DNA of 64,000 nt from Dyadobacter tibetensis Y620-1 (GCF_000566685.1 NZ_AZQN01000003.1:496001-560000); one strand, 5' to 3'. Shown: positions 26,458 through 35,341, counted from the first letter of the stretch. Program-made: numbers and translations. The notes: generated by a model from the letters alone, not told the origin.

Positions 26458-27801
26458 TTATTTCTGTAGATCGTAATCTGTGTTCTGAGGGTCGAAGTTC
26501 GCCCATTTGTCTGTCCAGTCGGTAGTTCCGAAAGCACCCACGTAAGTGGTAGATTCAAAACCTGCAGGAAGAGTAGCTCCACCTGTTAACAGCGGTGAGC
26601 CTGTCTGAGGCAAGATTCCTGGCTTAGCAGTAAGTGAGTTAAAGCCAGCAGGTAGTTTAAGGTCGGCTTCGGCCATTACCGCGTTTTTAGCAGATGCTCC
26701 AAGGAATATTGCCTGGGTAATTCCTTCAATTGAACCTTGCGATTGAGTTCCTGACAGTGCCAATACAAGACCTTCCGTTTTGATAAGGCCTGCTGTGAAG
26801 TTCGCTACTGACTCAGCTCCTTCAACACGAAGTCCCGTTCTTGGCCAGGCACCGGTGATAGCGCTATTGTATACTGAAATAGCGGAGTTTTTACGAATCC
26901 TTATTGCCGAAGCGAATTTGGGGTCAACAGTTCCTGCGGCCATAGCCATGGTGATGTTGGCAAATTTGGCAGAAGTCTGAGGTGTAGCGGCTGAGCCATT
27001 ACCATCGTTGTCCGACTCGAATCCGTTGGAGTCACCAGCCTGATCCGCTACAGCCGGATCGCGAAGGATCAAACCATACTGTACCAATCCGCTGAATCCG
27101 TTGTCAGTATCGAAATCGTCATCCAGTCCTCGGTAAGCGATAAGGTGCTTGGCGTTTACTGTTCCACCGAACCACTCGAATGAATCATCACCACTGTAAG
27201 ATACCTGTACATAATCAACCTTTGTTCCGCTACCTACACCACCGAAGGTAAGACCGTTGATCTCCTTGTCGGTTTCGAAGGCGATACCTGCAAATTCGAT
27301 ACGGATATATTTCAATGAACCGGAGTTATCGGCAGCCTCTGTTCCACCAAAAGGTGATTTGTTTTCTCCCTCTATCACTGCTCCTGCCTTGTTTACGGGA
27401 GCTTTACCAAGAAGTACTAAACCACCCCAGTCTCCAGCCTTACGCTGACCCTTGGGTTGGTTAGAAGTAAATACGATGGGCTTATCAACCGTACCTTCGG
27501 CCATAATTTTGGCTCCTTGCAGAATGATTAATGAACCTTTGGTGGGTTTGTCGCCCTTGATTACGGTTCCAGGCTCGATCGTCAAGGTAACGCCCGCGGC
27601 CACATATACAAAACCTGAAAGCAGATATTGGTTGTTGGCAGTCCAAGTTGTATTTTGTGTAATTGTTCCAGTTACTACTTTCGCTTCTCCTACTGGTGTC
27701 ACTACGATCGGATCGTCGTCATCACTGTTGTTACAAGATACAACTCCAAAAACCGAGATTCCCATTACTAACAAGCTGAATATTTTACTTGTCTTTTTCA
27801 T
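26458..27801 (-). CDS. Lipoprotein with predicted beta-helix fold, partner of a TonB receptor
   Basis: 447 residues. A lipoprotein signal ends at FGVVSC (about Cys23) and is followed by an acidic linker (NNSDDDDP). The body has regularly spaced short strands with Gly and Asn turns (LTIEPGTVIKGD, KIMAEGTVDKPIVFTSNQ, DWGGLVLLGKAPV), as in parallel beta-helix proteins. Asp/Asn-rich turns (GDSNGFESDNDGNG, GLDDDFDTDNG) may bind calcium. Similar proteins occur widely in Bacteroidota beside TonB-dependent receptors, usually without an assigned role. Here it begins 49 bp after the receptor stop and is in the place a SusD would have, so it may be the surface lid or ligand-binding partner. The function is inference. 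Confidence 0.75.
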   Translation of the reverse strand: MKKTSKIFSLLVMGISVFGVVSCNNSDDDDPIVVTPVGEAKVVTGTITQNTTWTANNQYLLSGFVYVAAGVTLTIEPGTVIKGDKPTKGSLIILQGAKIMAEGTVDKPIVFTSNQPKGQRKAGDWGGLVLLGKAPVNKAGAVIEGENKSPFGGTEAADNSGSLKYIRIEFAGIAFETDKEINGLTFGGVGSGTKVDYVQVSYSGDDSFEWFGGTVNAKHLIAYRGLDDDFDTDNGFSGLVQYGLILRDPAVADQAGDSNGFESDNDGNGSAATPQTSAKFANITMAMAAGTVDPKFASAIRIRKNSAISVYNSAITGAWPRTGLRVEGAESVANFTAGLIKTEGLVLALSGTQSQGSIEGITQAIFLGASAKNAVMAEADLKLPAGFNSLTAKPGILPQTGSPLLTGGATLPAGFESTTYVGAFGTTDWTDKWANFDPQNTDYDLQK

Positions 27802-27849
27802 ACATTCGATGTGTTTAATTGACTAACTATTGAAATTGTAGATTGGGTA

Positions 27850-30666
27850 TTAAAACTTGTAGGTAAGTCCAATGGTAGAATAAGTCCCCTTTCGGTAGGT
27901 CTGATAGGCTTCATCTACTGAGGTGATTTTTTTATCTCTGTTGCTGTCCTGGATCAGACGGTAGGGTTGGTTCAACAGATCCTGGATGCCTAATTTGATC
28001 TCCAGATGTTCTCCTATGGTCTTAATCAGGTTCAGGTCGATAACATTCCGCTGCATCTCGTATACCGTAGGCTGAAGATCGTTATCGCCCACCAGGAAGA
28101 TACGCTTGCCGACCACATTGTAAAGTGCATTTACAGACCAACCGCTGTTAACATTATTATAGTAGATACCGGTGTTGATCAGGTAGGGCGATTGTCCCTG
28201 TAGCTGACGGTCATTTTCCTGGTTAGAGAATCCTGTTTGCACATTACTATGTATATAGGAAGCGTTTAAAAGCAAGGTCAGGTTGTCTACAAAGTTGCTG
28301 GCCGTAATTCCTTTCAGCGATTTACGTATTTCAAGCTCTGCACCCATAGTAGCTGCCGATTCGGCATTGTCTACATAATAAGAAATTCCGGATCCGGCAT
28401 AGCGAATAGTCGCTTCGATGGGGTTGGTAAAATGTTTGTAGAATACAGCAAACGAGAGTAACTCAGCAGGAGTAGGATAAACTTCGTATCTTAAATCCAC
28501 ATTCTGAATGGACGGTGTTTTCAGGTTCTGATTCCCTACTCTGGATACGTCGAAGTTGAAGTCATAATAAGTAAAGGGGGCCAGCTCTCTGAACTCAGGA
28601 CGGTTGACCGACATGCTATAGGCAAGGCGCAATAAAGAAGTCTCTGTAAAGTTATAGGCAAAGTTGGCCGAAGGCAACACGCTTAATATAGGGTTGTTTA
28701 CATTGATCTTGGCGCCGGCTCCACGTTCACGACTCTGAAGTTTTTGCGTATTATGCTCAAGTCTTACTCCAAAAGATGCGTTAAGTTTAGTGGTGAAAGG
28801 AATATAGCTACCTACATACCCTGCATAAAGGCTACTTTGGGCGTCATAACGGTCATCCGTATTGGTCCGGTCGCCATAATACAACATATCAGCACCAATA
28901 TTCTGAGAACCGAAAAGCTGATCGGCAGGCTGAGACAAAATCTCGTTGGATACTCCACCACCACTGGTCAGGTTAAACCAACGTGCCTTAAAAGATCTGT
29001 TCTTATACTCTCCATACAATCCGGCACGTAGCTTGATTTGCATTTTTTCGTCTCCCTGGTAGGCCGCACGTTCTATTCTGTGCTCAAAGTCGGTGCGGAA
29101 AGAGCTGGTATATTCGTTCAAGGTAGAATAGAAACGGGCTCCACGAGTTAAGCTGGCGTTGCTTCCTGGAACAAGTTCAACCCGAAACGGATCGTTAGAA
29201 CCAATAGCCCGGCTCGAGATAAAGCGGCGGAAGTCTGGTTCGTCGCGGTGGGTAAGCCCGAAAGCGCCTAACCATTTCACTGTAGTCGCATCCGAAAGTT
29301 CGTGTGTTCCCCCCAACTGTCCGGAGTAAATGCTTTTCGATTCGTAACGGAAGGCGTAGTTTTGAAGCTCTGTGCTGTTATCCGTGTTGTATCCCTGACG
29401 GAAGGTCGTCTCTTTATTGGAAAGCTGATTGAATAAGTTTCTAAATTCAATCTTGTGATTCGGATTGATAATATAAGACCAGTTAGACAGTACCCCCAGA
29501 CGTACATTCTGCTGATACATCTTATCGTTAAAATGGGACAGAATTTCAGACTTTTGGTTATCCTCATTAAAGTTCAGATAGCGGTACTGAGTGTTTTGAA
29601 TGGACTGATTGGTATTGGAGTAGTTGATATTGTTGAAAGTCGTCAACTTGGTATCTCCTAAGTGGAATGAGCGGTTATAACCTAGTGAGGCACGAAGGTC
29701 GGGAGCCACATTCTTGTTTTTCAGGGTATAGAATTCAGGAAGGTTCCTGAAGGCGTTAAGACTCGTTTCTGAAGGTGTGTTTTCCGACTGCAACGTAGAG
29801 GTCTTAGGGAAGTTATTGGGCAGTAAACGATCACCGGCTCCAAATCCAATCCAGTCCAGAGATGATCCTTGGTAGTCGTTGGCATTTTGGAAAGTCGTTC
29901 CTTTTCTGAAACCAGAAGTCAGGCTCAGGGTAAGTCCATCACTATCGGGTACAGTTTTGGTATAAATCTTGATGATACCTCCTGCAAATTCGCCTGGGAG
30001 ATCAGAAGATCCTGATTTGTAAATCATCATCCGGTCGATGGCAGAGCTTGGTATCAGGTCAAAGGAGAAAGATTTTACATCTACTTCGGAGGAAGGTGTG
30101 ATGGCGTCGTTGAGCATTACGGTGTTGTAGCGCTCGCTAAGACCGCGAATAATCACGAATCGGTCGTCCTGAATCGACACCCCTGGAACCCGGCGGATTA
30201 CCTGCGAAGCATCTCTATCCTGTGATTTTTGAATTTGCTGAGCAGAAATCCCTACAGCAATCTGCTCGGCTTGCTTGATCTCGGTGATTACTGAAACATC
30301 CGTAAAAGTCTGGCGCTGGCCTACGATCTTAACTTCAGTCAAGTTAGCAACATCCTCTTCTATGGTGGTGTTGATTAATATAGCCTGATTGGGGTATACC
30401 GTAACAGGAATTTCTTTTGATTTGTAAGATACGTAAGAGACAATTACAATCTGTGGTCCGGTAGGGATACCTGTTATTTCGAAATTTCCCTCGACATCGG
30501 TGGCCGTACCCATGGGAGGAGTGCTGCCTTTGAGGATTACACTGGCACCAATTACGGCTTCCTTGTTCTGGGAATCGATGATGCTGCCTTTGATTGATCC
30601 CGTTTGTGCAAATGCGTTAGCCGCACAAACAAAGAAAAATAGAATTGATAGAAATCTTGTGGTCAT
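27850..30666 (-). CDS. TonB-dependent receptor (non-SusC type)
   Basis: 938 residues from the ATG at 30666 (MTTRFLSILFFFVCAANAFAQ), a clean signal peptide; the longer frame to 30708 starts upstream of the predicted promoter and is rejected. A carboxypeptidase-like regulatory domain (about 24-105; GSIKGSIIDSQNKEAVIGASV) precedes the plug (about 130-260; SQVIRRVPGVSIQDDRFVIIRGLSERY) and a C-terminal barrel ending in YKF. It lacks the SusC plug signature and no SusD gene is present; instead it is followed by the beta-helix lipoprotein gene. The ligand is unknown. Confidence 0.93.
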   Translation of the reverse strand: MTTRFLSILFFFVCAANAFAQTGSIKGSIIDSQNKEAVIGASVILKGSTPPMGTATDVEGNFEITGIPTGPQIVIVSYVSYKSKEIPVTVYPNQAILINTTIEEDVANLTEVKIVGQRQTFTDVSVITEIKQAEQIAVGISAQQIQKSQDRDASQVIRRVPGVSIQDDRFVIIRGLSERYNTVMLNDAITPSSEVDVKSFSFDLIPSSAIDRMMIYKSGSSDLPGEFAGGIIKIYTKTVPDSDGLTLSLTSGFRKGTTFQNANDYQGSSLDWIGFGAGDRLLPNNFPKTSTLQSENTPSETSLNAFRNLPEFYTLKNKNVAPDLRASLGYNRSFHLGDTKLTTFNNINYSNTNQSIQNTQYRYLNFNEDNQKSEILSHFNDKMYQQNVRLGVLSNWSYIINPNHKIEFRNLFNQLSNKETTFRQGYNTDNSTELQNYAFRYESKSIYSGQLGGTHELSDATTVKWLGAFGLTHRDEPDFRRFISSRAIGSNDPFRVELVPGSNASLTRGARFYSTLNEYTSSFRTDFEHRIERAAYQGDEKMQIKLRAGLYGEYKNRSFKARWFNLTSGGGVSNEILSQPADQLFGSQNIGADMLYYGDRTNTDDRYDAQSSLYAGYVGSYIPFTTKLNASFGVRLEHNTQKLQSRERGAGAKINVNNPILSVLPSANFAYNFTETSLLRLAYSMSVNRPEFRELAPFTYYDFNFDVSRVGNQNLKTPSIQNVDLRYEVYPTPAELLSFAVFYKHFTNPIEATIRYAGSGISYYVDNAESAATMGAELEIRKSLKGITASNFVDNLTLLLNASYIHSNVQTGFSNQENDRQLQGQSPYLINTGIYYNNVNSGWSVNALYNVVGKRIFLVGDNDLQPTVYEMQRNVIDLNLIKTIGEHLEIKLGIQDLLNQPYRLIQDSNRDKKITSVDEAYQTYRKGTYSTIGLTYKF

Positions 30667-30691
30667 ATTGAAGGTGTCATTATTTATGCCA

Positions 30692-30699
30692 CAAAAGTA
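30692..30699 (-). promoter_or_regulatory. Candidate -7 element of the TonB receptor gene
   Basis: Minus-strand TACTTTTG fits TAnnTTTG. It lies 25 bp upstream of the ATG at 30666 and inside the longer open frame that reaches 30708, which fixes the shorter start. Confidence 0.55.
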
Positions 30700-31137
30700 G
30701 ATTCCCAATATTACCCCAGTGTTAAGCCAATATTATCGCTCGGTTATTTAAAAGTTTGAGAATTATTGAAAATCAAGTATTTATAAACATTAGATGATTC
30801 CTCAGGTCGCTTTAGGCTTATTGCAGCCATTTTCTGTAATTCTTTCGGCTAAGGAATGCTTTATTTAAAAACTGGAATGATAAATTCCTTGTCGGAAAAT
30901 TTGAAACGTACAATTTTTTCAGTACCCTTCTATTACTTTACATTCTATGCCTCCAGGCCTAAGGTCGAAAAGGAGGTCTGCCGCCATTTTGGAGTAGTCT
31001 TCTGGCGTATTCATCACTGTCGGCAACTGTCGGCATAGTAGTTCTTGGGTAGAATGGAATTTATATTCAGCGTTTTTACAACCATTACCTTGATTCGGCG
31101 GTCAAGTGGAGTAGTAGTTCATTTTAACCCTATTATC
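30700..31137. other. Divergent intergenic region with a 10-bp tandem repeat
   Basis: About 440 bp without a credible gene, between the TonB receptor (minus) and a lipoprotein gene (plus). A 60-codon open frame at 30856-31038 has no signal, no recognisable motif and is probably spurious. A perfect tandem direct repeat of ACTGTCGGCA occupies 31016-31035; the 10-bp period places both copies on the same face of the helix. No TAnnTTTG was seen on the plus strand. Confidence 0.5.
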
Positions 31138-31824
31138 ATGAAGTTTCCGCTATACACGATCATTTTCCTACTGTCCCTTCTCGTTATTGGTTGTTTCCCC
31201 ACAAGGGTTGATTCGCCAGAGCCTATTATTGATCCTAAGTCCTTGGTTCTCGTTAGTTCTGATAGCATCGGTGTAGGGCAGTATCTAGGACTTGGCGTCG
31301 GGGTTCAGGCTCCAGCTGTTTACCAGGCCATTCAGCAATTAACATCAACTGAAGGTATTACTTCCATCAATATCGTAGGCAACAGTACCCATGATCTGGA
31401 GACAATCGCTTCGAGGCTACCCTTGTATCAGTATATTCTTTTGGATGAAAATAAGGGGACCGATTCAGGGCTTCAAATAACCCTCGAAATGGCTCAGGTC
31501 AAATCTCTCTATCTAAACAGTGGTCAGGCGCTTTCAAGATGGCCAGCTTCAGGGAGCGTATCAATTTCACTGGGCGATAAGGCAGATGAGCTTCATGAAA
31601 AGCTCAGACAGATCAAAAAGAATAATGCTTTTGCCAGCAAGTTTGAACGTATTTTGTTGCTGACCAAAGATCTCTCCAAGGCTTATGATCCAGCTATGGC
31701 CCAGGCTGCGCAGTGGTATTTCCGCTATTCCCCCCAGCCCGGTCAGTATGAGGAGGTACAATTATTCTTTGTAAATGGATATTTGAAATATCTGAATGTG
31801 CGAAGGTATAAGGACTTTTCGTAA
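31138..31824 (+). CDS. Hypothetical lipoprotein
   Basis: 228 residues from the ATG at 31138 (MKFPLYTIIFLLSLLVIGC), with the lipid-accepting Cys at residue 19; the frame opens at 31045 but the upstream part has no signal features. I do not recognise the family. Visible are a segment with alternating strand-helix pattern (ITSINIVGNSTHDLETIASRL, then VKSLYLNSGQALSRWP) reminiscent of leucine-rich-repeat-like ordering, and a C-terminal part ending VQLFFVNGYLKYLNVRRYKDFS. A single gene between the tandem-repeat region and a convergent terminator. Confidence 0.7.
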   Translation: MKFPLYTIIFLLSLLVIGCFPTRVDSPEPIIDPKSLVLVSSDSIGVGQYLGLGVGVQAPAVYQAIQQLTSTEGITSINIVGNSTHDLETIASRLPLYQYILLDENKGTDSGLQITLEMAQVKSLYLNSGQALSRWPASGSVSISLGDKADELHEKLRQIKKNNAFASKFERILLLTKDLSKAYDPAMAQAAQWYFRYSPQPGQYEEVQLFFVNGYLKYLNVRRYKDFS

Positions 31825-31840
31825 GTAATATCCAATAAAT

Positions 31841-31879
31841 TGAGCCTGCATCCTGCCATGAGCTACGGATGCAGGCTCA
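31841..31879. terminator. Convergent terminator hairpin
   Basis: Perfect 13-bp stem 31841-31853 / 31867-31879 (TGAGCCTGCATCC with GGATGCAGGCTCA) and a 13-nt loop. It lies between the stop of the lipoprotein gene (31824) and the stop of the M14 peptidase (31885). Short T runs follow on each strand. Confidence 0.8.
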
Positions 31880-31884
31880 TAGTT

Positions 31885-33384
31885 TTACTCTACGATGCCA
31901 TTTCCCCCTTTGGCTTCAAATTTGTCAAGGTCATATACGAACCCGTTGATGACAGCATACTTTACCTGATCTCCTTTTTTGAGCAGGAACGTGGCCGTGG
32001 ACCCGAGTCCTGGTGTTCCTACCGGAGCCGATTTGTTATTGCGTAAGATATGAAATGGGGCGGGCGTAAAATATAATCCTAGGTTGCCCCCACCATTCGT
32101 GGCTGTGAGGCGGATATAGGTATAGCCCTGTTTGAGCAGGCTAAGAGCGTTTAGTTTGCTCACTTCCGAAATGCTTTTATAGGCGGTGGGGTAAACTTTC
32201 CCTCTTTCTAAGGTGAGTCCTGCTGCGTCGATTTCCATGCTTCCAAATTGCGGGCGAAGATCCCCGAAATCCTCTACCTTGCTATAATAGAAAAATCTGC
32301 TGGCATTGGCATAGCTTACCTCATTACGATTGATGCCTAGGTCGGTCCGAAAGGTTTTGGCCCCTTGTTTGACCGTTGCATTTCGAACTACCAAATCGTA
32401 CAGCCAGCGGCCATTTTCAGGAATCTCATAGTATTTCTCTCTGTTCTCCTTAACCAGACTATTGTCGGCAATCGATTCGAAGGCCGAAAGCAGTATCATA
32501 AAATTGAGCTTGCGGAGATATTGCTTTTCAGGGTCTCCTACAAAGCCGCCCGACTCGATCAAAACCAAAGTCGTTCCCCATTTCTGAACATTATCGCCAA
32601 ACCCTCGAGGCTCATGGTCGTCTGCATAACGGCCTACCTTTCCTGGTATATAGCGCTGAAGTTCCCGGTTCATGCCGGTGATTAGCTGCATAGAACGCTC
32701 CCGAACCGGATTTATGGAACGTTCATAGTCATAGGCAGTGGCCAGGAAGGAGATGGCGGCAGCTTCTCTACTGCGGCCTACGGAATAGCGTGGGCTCTGG
32801 TCGTGAAGGTTAAAGCCATATTCTGGCTTTATAGTATCAACGAGCTTTTTTAGTATAGCCGCTTCTGGCGTCTGCCTGGCGGCGGCATCCCGGTTCATGT
32901 CTATGCCCTGTGCGGTTCGGCGCTGGTAACGTTCGGCGCCATCAGGATTGAGCATGGGAAGGAAATAGAGGGTGGTTTTGTCTAAAATTTTCTTGCGGAA
33001 ATCGTCAAAACCATCATTTTTTCCCTCCAGAAAATTTAAAATATCGAAGCTGGCCATGGTGGCAGTGGGCTCGTCCCCGTGCATTTGAGTCCAGAGTAGT
33101 ACTTTTTTGGGGCCATGGCCTACCTTTATGGTCTGAATCTTTCTTCCTTCGAAAGATTCTCCCACCTGTTCTACCTTATATAACGGGTGACCTTGTCGTT
33201 GCGCGATGAGAGGAAGAATGTCTTTCTGTTTGAACCGACGTTGGGTCAGGCTCTTCTCTTTAAACTGGTTATGGGCTTGAAATAAGCGATCGGACATATT
33301 GGTTGCTGGAGTTAGTGCAGTCGAATAAAATAGCAGGGATAAGGCCGCTAAATAGGGGGTCAACACAGAAATCGTGAATTTCAT
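31885..33384 (-). CDS. Secreted M14-family zinc carboxypeptidase
   Basis: 499 residues from the ATG at 33384 (MKFTISVLTPYLAALSLLFYST, a signal peptide); the frame extends 16 codons upstream. Zinc ligands His102 and Glu105 are in MHGDEPTA, the third ligand His is in GFNLHDQSP, NPDGAERY...GIDMNRD carries the substrate-binding Arg/Asn, and the catalytic Glu lies in LVLIESGGF. A C-terminal region of about 170 residues follows the peptidase domain (about 50-330) and ends in a beta-sandwich-like part. M14 enzymes remove C-terminal amino acids or cleave peptidoglycan peptides; which applies is not evident. A convergent terminator shared with the lipoprotein gene follows. Confidence 0.93.
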   Translation of the reverse strand: MKFTISVLTPYLAALSLLFYSTALTPATNMSDRLFQAHNQFKEKSLTQRRFKQKDILPLIAQRQGHPLYKVEQVGESFEGRKIQTIKVGHGPKKVLLWTQMHGDEPTATMASFDILNFLEGKNDGFDDFRKKILDKTTLYFLPMLNPDGAERYQRRTAQGIDMNRDAAARQTPEAAILKKLVDTIKPEYGFNLHDQSPRYSVGRSREAAAISFLATAYDYERSINPVRERSMQLITGMNRELQRYIPGKVGRYADDHEPRGFGDNVQKWGTTLVLIESGGFVGDPEKQYLRKLNFMILLSAFESIADNSLVKENREKYYEIPENGRWLYDLVVRNATVKQGAKTFRTDLGINRNEVSYANASRFFYYSKVEDFGDLRPQFGSMEIDAAGLTLERGKVYPTAYKSISEVSKLNALSLLKQGYTYIRLTATNGGGNLGLYFTPAPFHILRNNKSAPVGTPGLGSTATFLLKKGDQVKYAVINGFVYDLDKFEAKGGNGIVE

Positions 33385-33667
33385 AGCGAAGGTATTAGGA
33401 AGTTTTGAGACATAAGATATAATCAGCTGCATTTTAAGTATTGTTCCTTCCCCGTTAGGGCTGCCAGGCGGGCATTAGCATTAGAATTTCTTCCGACTAG
33501 GCTGGTTAGTATATTTTTTATAGAAATATATTGATAATTTGACTTTTGTATCACTTTTCTGTGAACTTTACGGAAAGCGTTCAAGCAAAAATCTGGAATG
33601 GTATAATTCTAAGCAAATTTTAATATTTAAATTCAAATTACAGTATATATTTTCCCCGAATTTTGAC
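33385..33667. other. Intergenic region before the his leader
   Basis: About 280 bp without a gene, AT-rich in its second half. It must hold the promoter of the divergent M14 peptidase gene, but no TAnnTTTG was found on the minus strand. A plus-strand open frame starting at 33539 merges into the leader ORF described below and has no independent support. Confidence 0.4.
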
Positions 33668-33675
33668 TATATTTG
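33668..33675 (+). promoter_or_regulatory. Candidate -7 element of the his leader
   Basis: TATATTTG fits TAnnTTTG. Transcription would start about 4-6 nt downstream, at or next to the ATG of the short leader ORF at 33680. No clear -33 element was seen. Confidence 0.45.
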
Positions 33676-33679
33676 CCGC

Positions 33680-33730
33680 ATGTTAAAATCTGAAACATAT
33701 CCTCAATTACATCAAAGTCATCAGGCTTAG
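33680..33730 (+). CDS. Possible his-operon leader peptide, 16 residues
   Basis: ATG at 33680 to TAG at 33728-33730 reads MLKSETYPQLHQSHQA, with His codons at positions 11 and 14 just before the stop. It is followed 66 bp later by an intrinsic terminator and then by hisH, the arrangement expected of a transcription attenuator. Two His codons are few compared with classic his leaders, and the ORF would be leaderless if the -7 element at 33668 is real. Existence as a translated peptide is inference. Confidence 0.35.
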   Translation: MLKSETYPQLHQSHQA

Positions 33731-33796
33731 GGGCGTCTTGGATGATATGTTTTTGCAAGTAGTGTTGTAATAAGGTTGAATACATAGTATCCCAGG

Positions 33797-33826
33797 AGCC
33801 CGGTTCGTTAGAATCGGGCTTTTTTT
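33797..33826 (+). terminator. Intrinsic terminator/attenuator upstream of hisH
   Basis: Ten-bp stem 33797-33806 / 33811-33820 (AGCCCGGTTC with GAATCGGGCT, one G-U pair), GTTA loop and a T run at 33821-33826. It ends 90 bp before the hisH ATG on the same strand, with no complete gene in front of it, so it is probably regulatory. The GGCT at 33724-33727 and the following GGGG could pair with the 5' arm and the CCC just before it, as an alternative fold. Confidence 0.8.
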
Positions 33827-33915
33827 GTATTTAATTAAATTGCTGTGCTTTTACCTGTTGGGGTTATCAGATTTCCCTTACTTTTATTCCTGGAATTAAT
33901 TTATTAAGCCCTAAA

Positions 33916-34503
33916 ATGAAGACCGTAATTATCAAATATAACGCTGGTAACGTGCAGTCGGTTATGTACGCCTTGGAACGCTTGGGTGTTTCTTACATTT
34001 ATACCGACGAGGAATCGGAGATTCGATCGGCCGACCGCGTAATTTTTCCTGGTGTGGGCGAGGCCAGCACGGCCATGGCTTACCTGAAGGAGAAAAAACT
34101 GGATTTGCTGATACCAGAACTAAAACAGCCCTTTTTTGGAACCTGTATTGGTATGCAGCTGATGTGCAAGCACTCGGAGGAGAATGATACGAAATGTATG
34201 GGAATTTTTGATGTGGATGTGCGACGCTTTTCCGCCATTCCGGGCATTAAGGTGCCTCATATGGGTTGGAATAATATCAGCAACTACGGGAGTGAACTGA
34301 CCCAGGGCTTGCCCGATAATGCTTACGTGTATTTCGTGCATAGCTATGCGGCACCCATTTGCGAATATACCGTGGCAAGCTGTGATTATATCGTCCCCTT
34401 TAGTGCTATGCTGAAGAAGGATAACTTTCATGCGGCTCAGTTTCACTGCGAAATAAGTGGCGGCGTCGGTCAGCAGATTATGGAAAATTTTTTGAAAAAC
34501 TAA
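33916..34503 (+). CDS. hisH: Imidazole glycerol phosphate synthase glutaminase subunit HisH
   Basis: 195 residues, a class I glutamine amidotransferase. The nucleophile Cys77 is in FFGTCIGMQL, and the His177/Glu179 pair is in AAQFHCEISGG. The usual sequence at the latter place is FHPEKS; here Cys178 replaces Pro, an unusual variant that leaves the triad intact. HisH releases ammonia from glutamine for HisF, in the fifth step of histidine synthesis. It is the first gene of a compact unit hisH-hisA-hisF-hisIE; the other his genes (hisGDCB) that often precede it in Bacteroidota are not in the window. Confidence 0.96.
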   Translation: MKTVIIKYNAGNVQSVMYALERLGVSYIYTDEESEIRSADRVIFPGVGEASTAMAYLKEKKLDLLIPELKQPFFGTCIGMQLMCKHSEENDTKCMGIFDVDVRRFSAIPGIKVPHMGWNNISNYGSELTQGLPDNAYVYFVHSYAAPICEYTVASCDYIVPFSAMLKKDNFHAAQFHCEISGGVGQQIMENFLKN

Positions 34504-34551
34504 AGGGATAATCCGGACCATCAGGTATACCTTATTTGCAATATTTAGAAT

Positions 34552-35274
34552 ATGATTGAAATAATACCCGCCATCGATATGATCGACGGCAAATGTGTAA
34601 GATTAACCCAGGGGGATTATGGTAAAAAAACCATTTATAATGAAAACCCTCTGGAGGTAGCCAAAGAATTTGAAGATGCCGGACTTAAGCGCCTGCATCT
34701 GGTAGACCTTGACGGAGCCAAAGCAAAGAAGGTTGTCAATTGGAAAATGCTGGAAAATATAGCCTCAAAAACGGGCCTGCATGTGGACTTTGGAGGGGGG
34801 GTTCAATCGGACGATGACCTCCGTATGGTCTTCGATTGTGGTGCGCAGCAGGTGACCGGTGGCAGTATCGCCGTCAAAAAACCAGATTTATTTGAAACCT
34901 GGCTTAAAAATTACGGTGGGGAAAAAATTATTTTAGGAGCCGATGCCAGAAATGAAAAGGTGGCGGTGAGTGGTTGGGAAGAAGGGACAGAGTTATGGGT
35001 TTACGATTTTATAGAACAATATGTTCAGAAAGGAGTGACTTATGCGATCAGTACCGATGTGGCCAAAGATGGCCTACTTCAAGGTCCCTCTTTTGATCTC
35101 TATAAAAATATCCAGGATAAGTGCCCGGAGCTGCAAATCATTGCCAGCGGGGGTGTGAGTACCTTGAAAGATGTAGAAAATCTTGCCGAAATGAATATTT
35201 ACGGGGTGATTATAGGTAAGGCGATTTACGAAAATCGTATTAAATTAAGTGAGCTGAGGCCTTTTGTTAGTTAG
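34552..35274 (+). CDS. hisA: ProFAR isomerase HisA
   Basis: 240 residues, a TIM barrel of two half-barrels. The catalytic base Asp9 lies in IIPAIDMIDGKCVRL and the general acid Asp in STDVAKDGLLQGPS; phosphate-binding loops are VDFGGGVQSDDDL and IIASGGVSTLKD. It converts N-(5'-phosphoribosylformimino)-AICAR ribonucleotide to its ribulosyl isomer, the substrate of HisF/HisH. It starts 48 bp after hisH. The key residues and length are normal. Confidence 0.97.
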   Translation: MIEIIPAIDMIDGKCVRLTQGDYGKKTIYNENPLEVAKEFEDAGLKRLHLVDLDGAKAKKVVNWKMLENIASKTGLHVDFGGGVQSDDDLRMVFDCGAQQVTGGSIAVKKPDLFETWLKNYGGEKIILGADARNEKVAVSGWEEGTELWVYDFIEQYVQKGVTYAISTDVAKDGLLQGPSFDLYKNIQDKCPELQIIASGGVSTLKDVENLAEMNIYGVIIGKAIYENRIKLSELRPFVS

Positions 35275-35341
35275 CCAGCCCCCAATAGGGACTAGAGAGC
35301 CCTACTTTTATTTTATAATCCATCGTTGAATCGAGAAACTT

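Noticed and set aside
30856..31038. 60-residue open frame between TonB receptor and lipoprotein
   Set aside because: No signal, no recognisable family and it contains part of the tandem 10-bp repeat; probably chance.
33539..33730. 63-residue open frame ending in the his leader
   Set aside because: The upstream part has no signal, motif or promoter support; only the last 16 codons, after the -7 element at 33668, are kept as a possible leader ORF.
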